64,000 bases of DNA, from positions 1 to 64,000 of the forward strand of contig JBMNQC010000005.1 in NCBI GenBank assembly GCA_050943935.1, given 5' to 3'. Below, piece by piece: positions 58,434 to 64,000 of the stretch. Position 1 is the stretch's first letter, and each line of letters begins with the position of its first letter. The position numbers and the translations under genes are program-made. The notes below the pieces were generated by a model, which searched no databases, was not told where the DNA came from, and saw nothing but the letters and a program-made list of their open reading frames with translations. This stretch comes from Heteroscillospira sp050943935 (lineage in GTDB: Bacteria > Bacillota > Clostridia > Oscillospirales > Oscillospiraceae).

Positions 58434-59783
58434 ATGCTTAGAGACAGAGCATACAAATACTACATTGAAAACGGAATGAACTGCGCCGAAGCCATGCTGC
58501 TGGGTGCAAACGAGGAATATGAGCTGGGCCTCAGCCCCGAGAGCGCAAAGCTCCTGGGCGGCTTCGGCGGCGGCATAAGCAGCGGCAACGTCTGCGGCGC
58601 CCTGGCCGGCTCCGTGGCCGTTATCGGCCAGCTGCTCATAGAACAGGACGCCCACACCACCCAGGGCTTCAAGGAGGCCTGCAAGGAGTTTGTGGCCGCC
58701 TTTGAGGCGAAGTTGGGCGACACCCGCTGCTGTGTGCTGAAGGAGAAGAACAACCGTACCGACGGCTACAGATGCATGGCCACCGTTGACGCCGCCTGCG
58801 AAGTGCTGGAGGACTTTGTCCGCGCCCGCCGTGTGGGCGTGCCCGTGACCGCCGAGCAAAAAGCCGCCGTGAAGGCTCTGGGCTTCCTCCACGACAAGAA
58901 CACACCCGACCGCTTCAACGCCCGCGTAATCACCGTGAACGGCAAGATCACCTCCGAGCAGGCCCGTGCTCTGGCCGACGCCGCCGAGAAGTTCGGCACA
59001 GGCGAGGTGGCCATGACCACCCGCCTCACCGTGGAGGTCCAGGGCATACCCTACGCCAACATTCAGGCCTTTATAGACTATCTGGCCCCCTACGGCCTTG
59101 AGCCCGGCGGCACCGGCTCTCTGGTACGCCCCGTGGTGTCCTGCAAGGGCACTACCTGCCAGTACGGCAATATAGACACCTTCGCCCTCTCCCGTGAGAT
59201 ACATCAGCGCTTTTACAAGGGCTACCGGGGCGTAAAGCTGCCCCACAAGTTTAAAATCGCCGTGGGCGGCTGCCCCAACAACTGCGTGAAGCCCGACCTG
59301 AACGACCTTGGCATAGTCGGCCAGCACGTTCCCACCCTGGACGCCGACAAGTGCCGGGGCTGCGCCAAGTGCCAGATAGCCGAGAGCTGCCCAATAAAGT
59401 CCGCCTCCGTCATTGACGGCAAGCTCGATTTCGGCGCAGACTGCAACCGCTGCGGACGCTGCATAGGCAAATGCCCCTTCCACGCCGTGGACGAGGGCAC
59501 CTACGGCTACCGCGTATACATAGGCGGCCGCTGGGGCAAGAAGGTGGCCAGGGGCACTCCCCTGTCTCCCGTGTTCACCGATAAGGAGGAGGTCCTGAAG
59601 GTCATTGAGAAGGCCATTCTCCTGTTCCGCGATCAGGGCATAACCGGTGAGCGCTTTAACGACACCGTGAACCGCCTGGGCTTCGCCGAGGTTGAGCGCC
59701 AGCTTCTCTCCGACGAGCTGCTGGAGCGCAAGGACGAGATAATCGGCGCGACCAAGCACACCAAGGGCGGCGCCACCTGCTAA
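58434..59783 (+). CDS. C_GCAxxG_C_C domain fused to a siroheme sulfite/nitrite reductase-type protein
   Basis: A 449-aa protein; ATG 58434 chosen for GGAGG and because the upstream extension is hydrophobic and lacks one. The first ~135 residues form the C_GCAxxG_C_C redox domain (NGMNCAEAMLLG, SSGNVCGALAG, TRCCVL, YRCMATVDAACEVL). Then an NIR/SIR half domain (EVAMTTRLTVEVQGIPYANI), siroheme/4Fe-4S cysteines in CKGTTCQYG (~237) and GGCPNNCVKP (~280), and two ferredoxin motifs (CRGCAKCQIAESCP, CNRCGRCIGKCPF). It resembles anaerobic sulfite reductase subunit C with an added redox domain. Confidence 0.85.
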   Translation: MLRDRAYKYYIENGMNCAEAMLLGANEEYELGLSPESAKLLGGFGGGISSGNVCGALAGSVAVIGQLLIEQDAHTTQGFKEACKEFVAAFEAKLGDTRCCVLKEKNNRTDGYRCMATVDAACEVLEDFVRARRVGVPVTAEQKAAVKALGFLHDKNTPDRFNARVITVNGKITSEQARALADAAEKFGTGEVAMTTRLTVEVQGIPYANIQAFIDYLAPYGLEPGGTGSLVRPVVSCKGTTCQYGNIDTFALSREIHQRFYKGYRGVKLPHKFKIAVGGCPNNCVKPDLNDLGIVGQHVPTLDADKCRGCAKCQIAESCPIKSASVIDGKLDFGADCNRCGRCIGKCPFHAVDEGTYGYRVYIGGRWGKKVARGTPLSPVFTDKEEVLKVIEKAILLFRDQGITGERFNDTVNRLGFAEVERQLLSDELLERKDEIIGATKHTKGGATC

Positions 59784-59975
59784 AATCAATCAACCAAGTG
59801 GCTAAGCCACTTGGTTGAAAAGGCTGCACTCCGCTTCGCGCCTCGGTTGACCGCAAGCGGTCAATTCGACGCACGCTCCGCGAGAAGTATTTTCCGCGAC
59901 GTACACGCCGCCGCAGAAAATAACCAAACTTTTTTCGCGTCTGCGGACGCGAACTCTGCGCGGCTTTTAAAAATC
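59784..59975. other. palindrome-rich gap
   Basis: Holds a 27-bp palindrome at 59791-59817 (CAACCAAGTGGCT and complement, likely the terminator of the reductase gene), TTGACCGC/GCGGTCAA near 59850 and CGCGTC/GACGCG near 59940. No ribosome site or gene. Confidence 0.55.
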
Positions 59976-60020
59976 AACCACCCCCGGCAAGAGCAAGCTC
60001 TTGCCGGGGGTGGTTTTTTT
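59976..60020. terminator. gap terminator
   Basis: A 19-bp stem (CCACCCCCGGCAAGAGC core) with T-runs on both strands, abutting the GAPDH stop. Confidence 0.85.
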
Positions 60021-61017
60021 ATTTGTTCACAACGCCGCCTATATATTCAATCAAATCCAGCACGCGCTGGCTGTATCCCCACTCGTTGTCATACCAGGCC
60101 ACCAGCTTTACGAAGGTGTCGTCAAGCTGTACTCCGCTGTTTGCGTCGAACACGCAGCTGTAATTGCAGCCCACAAAATCCGCGGAGACCACGCTGTCCT
60201 CCGTATAGCCTATATAGCCCCTGAATTTTCCCTCGGAGGCCTCACGCACGGCTGCGCATACGTCTTTGTAGTCGGTGGGCTTTTTCAGATTCACCGTCAA
60301 ATCCACAACGGAGACATCCAGAGTGGGCACTCGGAAGGACATGCCTGTGAGCTTTCCGTCCAGCTCCGGGATAACCTTGCCAACGGCTTTGGCCGCGCCC
60401 GTGCTGGATGGGATGATATTGGCCGAGGCTCTGCCCTCCCGCCAGTCCTTGCGGCTCACGCCGTCCACGGTGCGCTGGGTGCCGGTGATGGCGTGTACCG
60501 TGGTCATAAGCCCCGAGCGGATGCCGAAGGCATCGTTTATCACCTTGGCCAAGGGGGCCAGACAGTTGGTGGTGCAGCTTGCGTTTGAGACTATCTTCAT
60601 ATCCGGGTGAAACAGCTCATTGTTCACGCCCATTACGAACATGGGCGCGTCCCGACTGGGGGCGGATATAAGTACTCGCTTCGCCCCGGCGTCCAGATGG
60701 GACCGCGCCTTTTCCATGGTGGTGAACACTCCGGTGGATTCCACCACGATATCCGCGTTCAGCTCGCCCCAGGGCAAGGCCGCCGGGTCCTTTTCGCAGA
60801 ATACCGGGATTGACTTTCCATTCACCACAAGGCTGTGCTCAGTTGAGGAGACTTCTCCGGGGAAAACGCCGTGGACGGTGTCGTACTTCAGCATATAGGC
60901 CATGTACTCCGCGTCCAGCAGGTCGTTTATACCCACGAACTCCAGGTCCTTCCTCTCCATACCGGCGCGCAGCACCAGCCGGCCTATACGGCCAAAACCG
61001 TTGATTGCAACTCGCAT
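60019..61017 (-). CDS. gap: glyceraldehyde-3-phosphate dehydrogenase, type I
   Basis: A 332-aa enzyme: NAD site MRVAINGFGRIGRLVLRA, SAPSRDAP, catalytic Cys148 in SNASCTTNC, HAITGTQ, and WYDNEWGYSQRVLDL at the end. It catalyses the oxidation step of glycolysis (or its reverse). Start at ATG 61017, because AAAGGAGG is 7 nt upstream; the ATG two codons earlier is only one base away. It stands apart from other glycolytic genes and has SRDAP instead of the common KxxAP, so it may be an additional copy. Confidence 0.93.
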   Translation of the reverse strand: MRVAINGFGRIGRLVLRAGMERKDLEFVGINDLLDAEYMAYMLKYDTVHGVFPGEVSSTEHSLVVNGKSIPVFCEKDPAALPWGELNADIVVESTGVFTTMEKARSHLDAGAKRVLISAPSRDAPMFVMGVNNELFHPDMKIVSNASCTTNCLAPLAKVINDAFGIRSGLMTTVHAITGTQRTVDGVSRKDWREGRASANIIPSSTGAAKAVGKVIPELDGKLTGMSFRVPTLDVSVVDLTVNLKKPTDYKDVCAAVREASEGKFRGYIGYTEDSVVSADFVGCNYSCVFDANSGVQLDDTFVKLVAWYDNEWGYSQRVLDLIEYIGGVVNK

Positions 61018-61076
61018 CGCCATACCTCCTTTAGGATACAACAGGTATTCTATGCCGGGTATGGCAGAATTATACA

Positions 61077-61664
61077 TCAGAACTGGCGTTTCTCGTAAAA
61101 GCGTATGGACAGCGCACAGGACACGGCCAGAGCCGGCAGGCTGAGAATCGGCAGAGCCACGCCCAATATCCCCGGCACGCCGCCGTCAATGCTTATAAAA
61201 GAGCTTATGCCGGCAGCGCAGCCCATGCTGATTAAATACGCCACTCTTCCCTTTTCTATATTTGTCTTCATAAGCATGGGGAACAGCACAGACACATACA
61301 GGAATACCACGGACGCGACAAACACCATATCCCCCAGCCCCAACGGGACAACTATGCTCAGCTTTACTACAGAGCTGGCAGCAAGCTGCAACAGCAGCAT
61401 TATCACAGTCATACCCAGAGCCTCGGCATATCTGGCCAGCACCACATCCCTTCTTGTAACGGTGAGGAGCAGCAGGTAGCGCTCAAAGCCGCTGCGCTCA
61501 TTATAGGACATTGCATTTATAACCAGCGTGACCATAAGTATCGCGCTGAATATTCTGAAAAACTCCGAGCCAACTCCTATAATCATATACAGCGCAGGCA
61601 GAAACAGCACCAGCTTGCTCTCAGATCGGAGCACGGCAAAATCGGCCGCGAATACCTTTCTCAT
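61077..61664 (-). CDS. ABC-2-type transporter permease
   Basis: A 195-aa protein with six membrane segments (RSESKLVLFLPALYMIIGVG, YNERSGFERYLLLLTVTRRD typical of ABC2_membrane_5). It overlaps the ATPase gene by 4 bp. With the GntR gene it forms an YtrA/BcrA-like efflux operon. Confidence 0.85.
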   Translation of the reverse strand: MRKVFAADFAVLRSESKLVLFLPALYMIIGVGSEFFRIFSAILMVTLVINAMSYNERSGFERYLLLLTVTRRDVVLARYAEALGMTVIMLLLQLAASSVVKLSIVVPLGLGDMVFVASVVFLYVSVLFPMLMKTNIEKGRVAYLISMGCAAGISSFISIDGGVPGILGVALPILSLPALAVSCALSIRFYEKRQF

Positions 61665-62497
61665 TGTTTATCTCCTTTCGTAAAAAACACCAGTATATCC
61701 TCTATGCCCGCGCGCTCAGCCATCATTCCGGCAGGCGCCTTGTCCCGCTCCATGAGCAGCTCCGCACCGAAGGAGCTGTGGCGGCTGCCTATGATGTTTT
61801 CTTTCGGCATGGTCTCAAACTCGGCCCTGGAGCATCTGACCACCCGGTAGGCGTCCAGAAGTATGTCTTTCTCCTGAGTAAAAATACATCTCCCCCTGTG
61901 GATAAAGCATATATAGTCACATATTTTCTCCAAATCCGTGACTATGTGGGAGGATATGAGCACGCTGCTCTCGCCGTCCGCTATATAGTCCAGCAGCAGG
62001 TCCAGCAGCTCATCCCGGGCGGCAACGTCAAGACCGCTGGTGGCCTCGTCAAGAATAAGGAGCTTTGCCCCGTGGCTCATGGCCACCGCCAGAGACAGCT
62101 TCATTTTCATGCCCCGTGACAGCTCCCGGAATTTTTTGTCCCGGGAGAGGCTCATGGCGTCCAGCAGCTGCTCATAGCGCTCCCGGTTCCAGCGCGCGAA
62201 GCAGCGGCCCATGAGCTCGCCAATCTGCTTGGCGTTCAGTCCCGCAGGAAAGCAGCCCTCGTCCAGCACCACGCCTATGTTATCCATGGCTCCGGCGTTC
62301 ACGCTCTGTCCGAAAACCTTTATCTCCCCGGCGTCAGGGCGTATCAGGTTCAGTATGGATTTCAGCACGGTGGTCTTTCCCGCGCCGTTTTCGCCCACCA
62401 GGCCCATGATGCAGCCCGCGGGCAAAACCAGGTCAAGCCCCTCCAGATTAAATTGTGGATAGGATTTGCTAAGTCCCTTTATGCTCAATGCGTTCAT
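61661..62497 (-). CDS. ABC transporter ATP-binding protein
   Basis: A 278-aa protein: Walker A GLVGENGAGKTTVLKS (~34-45), signature RELSRGMKMKLSLAVAMSHG, Walker B KLLILDEATSGLDVAA, switch His in ISSHIV. The pattern is that of BcrA/YtrB-like exporters. One base after the GntR gene and overlapping the permease gene. Confidence 0.92.
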   Translation of the reverse strand: MNALSIKGLSKSYPQFNLEGLDLVLPAGCIMGLVGENGAGKTTVLKSILNLIRPDAGEIKVFGQSVNAGAMDNIGVVLDEGCFPAGLNAKQIGELMGRCFARWNRERYEQLLDAMSLSRDKKFRELSRGMKMKLSLAVAMSHGAKLLILDEATSGLDVAARDELLDLLLDYIADGESSVLISSHIVTDLEKICDYICFIHRGRCIFTQEKDILLDAYRVVRCSRAEFETMPKENIIGSRHSSFGAELLMERDKAPAGMMAERAGIEDILVFFTKGDKQ

Positions 62498-62498
62498 T

Positions 62499-62870
62499 TT
62501 AAGCTTCCTCCATCAGTTTCAGCATTTCGCTCAGCTCAGTTCCGGATACGCCGCAGCCCCTTGCCAGCTCCAGCGCCTCCTGCAGCAGCGACTCTATTTT
62601 TTTCAGATTTTCCTCACGCAGCAGCTCGGCATCCATGCCGGAGACAAAGCTGCCCTTGCCGGGTACGGTGTAGATGTAGCCCTCACGCTCCAGCTCCTCA
62701 TAGGCCCGCTTGGTGGTTATTACGCTTATGCGCAGCTCCTTGGCCAGGAGGCGTATGGAGGGCAGCGCTTCGCCCTCCGTCAGCGCGCCGGACAATATCT
62801 GCGCCTTGACCTGGGAAAAAATCTGGTCGTATATGGGAACTCCGCTTGAATTGCTTATTAAGATATCCAT
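62499..62870 (-). CDS. GntR-family (YtrA-type) regulator
   Basis: A 123-aa protein with the N-terminal winged helix (PIYDQIFSQVKAQILSGALT, EGEALPSIRLLAKELRISVI) and a short C-terminal dimerisation helix, the size of YtrA-subfamily members. It is the first gene of the ABC operon and a palindrome overlaps its promoter, so autorepression is likely, with release by a compound to be exported. Confidence 0.88.
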   Translation of the reverse strand: MDILISNSSGVPIYDQIFSQVKAQILSGALTEGEALPSIRLLAKELRISVITTKRAYEELEREGYIYTVPGKGSFVSGMDAELLREENLKKIESLLQEALELARGCGVSGTELSEMLKLMEEA

Positions 62871-62884
62871 TTCTTCACCCTCAG

Positions 62885-62929
62885 TATACTGTATATGCTC
62901 AGTATATACAGTATATACGATTTTGTCAA
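62885..62929 (-). promoter_or_regulatory. promoter with palindromic GntR operator
   Basis: Minus-strand TTGACA (62924-62929), 17-bp spacer, TATACT (62901-62906). Arms TATACTGTATAT (62885-62896) and ATATACAGTATA (62904-62915) around a 7-bp spacer cover the -10 and start region. Confidence 0.75.
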
Positions 62930-62931
62930 GA

Positions 62932-62971
62932 TAGAAAAGCAGCGGAGCTTGAAAAAAGCTCCGCTGCTTTT
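62932..62971 (-). terminator. DUF1836 gene terminator
   Basis: A 15-bp stem (AAAGCAGCGGAGCTT and complement) with T-rich ends, between the DUF1836 stop and the GntR promoter. Confidence 0.7.
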
Positions 62972-62973
62972 AT

Positions 62974-63465
62974 TTAGAAATAAGTTTTCTCAACATATAC
63001 CCGGTTTGCCGCGGCAAGAACCATGGTACGGATGAGTATAGTCTGCTCAGTACGGCGGGATTCGGTGCAGGGCAGAGCCGCACCTGTGAAATCGAAGGCC
63101 TCTCTCAGGGCGTTTTCATACTCGGTACAGAAAAAGTCATACGCCTTTGCCAAAGGATAGGTCTCACGCTGTATCTCATACAGCCCAGCTATCTGCTGGA
63201 CGGTGAACACCTGCTTGAGCAGGCAGGTGACTATGAGATAGGCCATATGCTCCCGTCCGTACTTCTTTTTCACCGGAGAGGGTACGGCTTTATTTTTTAT
63301 ATAGTTATTCACCATGGCGCCTGTGAGCGCTTCGGAATGGATGGGCGCAATCACCTGATTCACATATCCCAGCACCTGCTCCAGATACAGCCACATATCC
63401 GGAAGCTCCTCATATCTGGGGCATTTAAAACTGCGCGCAGCCCCTATGGCCTGTTCTCTGTCCAA
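62974..63465 (-). CDS. DUF1836-family protein (probable regulator)
   Basis: A 163-aa protein: CPRYEELPDMWLYLEQVLGY, MVNNYIKNKAVPSPVKKKYG and REHMAYLIVTCLLKQVFTVQ are hallmarks of DUF1836, a MerR-like HTH family of Firmicutes. TTG 63465 is preferred as start because GGAGGG lies 7 nt upstream; the frame remains open to TTG 63510. Function not known; DNA binding is inferred. Confidence 0.75.
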   Translation of the reverse strand: MDREQAIGAARSFKCPRYEELPDMWLYLEQVLGYVNQVIAPIHSEALTGAMVNNYIKNKAVPSPVKKKYGREHMAYLIVTCLLKQVFTVQQIAGLYEIQRETYPLAKAYDFFCTEYENALREAFDFTGAALPCTESRRTEQTILIRTMVLAAANRVYVEKTYF

Positions 63466-63657
63466 AATCAATCCCTCCGATTTGTTATAATTGTATTGTA
63501 TCACGTTCAATTTATTGTGTCAACCGCTGCAAATTAGCTATTTACAACACTTTTAAAATGTGTTAATATAATGTCCGACATTTGATATAAGAATGTTAAT
63601 TATCGCGTAAATTCGATTTGCACATGAATTAAACTCTGTAATGAAAGGATAAGCCAT

Positions 63658-64000
63658 ATGAAACTCCCCGAAGAGAAGGTAAAACAGCTCATCGCTTTAA
63701 TGAACTCCACAACCGAGGTTAAAATTCCTCCCATGCGCCCCATTATCGAGTGCTATGAGATAGCCATAGACGACGAGCGCGTGCTGGACTTTCTGCTGCG
63801 CTGCGGAGACAAGGAGTATACGCTTGAGGAGCTGAAGACTCTGTACGGCGAGATGTACGCCCAGGGCCGGGACAATTACGACGCCGAGTGGGAACGCTTC
63901 TGGGCCGGGATATACGACATGAGCTTTATGATTCCCGGGGAGGAGGACCACAGCAAATTCCTCATCGCCTCCATCTTCCCCGGCTGGATAGAACTGAGCG
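63658..64000 (+). CDS. unidentified protein, N-terminal part (runs off right edge)
   Basis: 114 codons from ATG 63658 (AAAGGAT upstream) stay open to the edge: MKLPEEKVKQLIALMNSTTE, then IIECYEIAIDDERVLDFLLR, YTLEELKTLYGEMYA and FLIASIFPGWIELS. The IFPGWIEL ending and the overall pattern recall N-terminal regions of some 4Fe-4S proteins of anaerobes, but no cysteine cluster is in the visible part, so I do not assign a function. Confidence 0.6.
   Translation, partial: MKLPEEKVKQLIALMNSTTEVKIPPMRPIIECYEIAIDDERVLDFLLRCGDKEYTLEELKTLYGEMYAQGRDNYDAEWERFWAGIYDMSFMIPGEEDHSKFLIASIFPGWIELS

Noticed and set aside
1..64000. CRISPR array
   Set aside because: No regularly spaced 25-40-bp repeats with unique spacers were seen; the repeats present are tandem tRNA units, protein-coding repeats or hairpins.

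Overview
The window looks like a chromosomal segment of a moderately GC-rich, Gram-positive, probably spore-forming anaerobe of the Clostridia, most likely an Oscillospiraceae-type gut bacterium (inference). Reasons: strong AGGAGG ribosome binding sites, frequent GTG/TTG starts, consensus TTGACA-17-TATAAT promoters, BofA and a SpoVG-family protein, a T-box leader, DUF1836, YitT, DegV and SLH-domain proteins, and TRAP and tripartite tricarboxylate transporters.

Region 1 (1-12.5 kb) is the end of an integrative/conjugative-type element. All genes point left and many are start/stop coupled. Reading right to left: accessory genes (LPD28, ArdA-like antirestriction, small helical protein, winged helix, D12 adenine methylase, Cys-rich AbrB-like, YodL), then a Tad/Flp-like pilus set: two near-identical DUF6133 pilin-like proteins, a SpoVG-family protein, a 1318-aa SLH/Ig-repeat surface protein, a prepilin peptidase, a 43-aa membrane peptide, CpaB, a CpaE-like ATPase and the start of CpaF/TadA, which runs off the left edge. 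The element stops next to tRNA-Pro(CGG) at 12.7 kb; no integrase is in the window.

Region 2 (12.7-31.8 kb) is core metabolism: a TRAP transporter operon with a dihydroorotase-like amidohydrolase and a PucR regulator, a YhcH protein, a CmpB-family membrane protein, glucarate dehydratase, argininosuccinate synthase, a YbaK deacylase coupled to a radical SAM activase, an SLH-anchored NlpC-like protein, a P-type ATPase, an XRE/lipoprotein pair, a PRTase-like protein and a split permease.

Region 3 (31.8-37.3 kb) carries a type II restriction-modification system, whose endonuclease gene is frameshifted, beside tRNA-Leu(CAG); then MarR-DegV and a tRNA-Gly(GCC) whose 3' half is tandemly repeated in 166-bp units.

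Region 4 (37.3-49.8 kb) has a degenerate transglutaminase-like lipoprotein, LUD and YitT proteins, a divergent type II topoisomerase operon (ParE-like, a secreted stalk-domain protein, ParC-like), YaaL-BofA, DNA polymerase IV and a membrane XRE protein.

Region 5 (49.8-64 kb) opens with a tyrosine-specifier T-box in front of an acyl-CoA-ligase-like gene, the most unusual regulatory arrangement seen here. It continues with a duplicated and partly decayed tctABC transporter, a small divergent XRE locus including a 56-aa ORF, a C_GCAxxG_C_C/sulfite reductase fusion, GAPDH, a GntR-ABC exporter operon with a palindromic operator, a DUF1836 regulator and an unfinished gene at the right edge. Two mosaic dispersed repeats lie at 46.95-47.48 and 51.95-52.46 kb.
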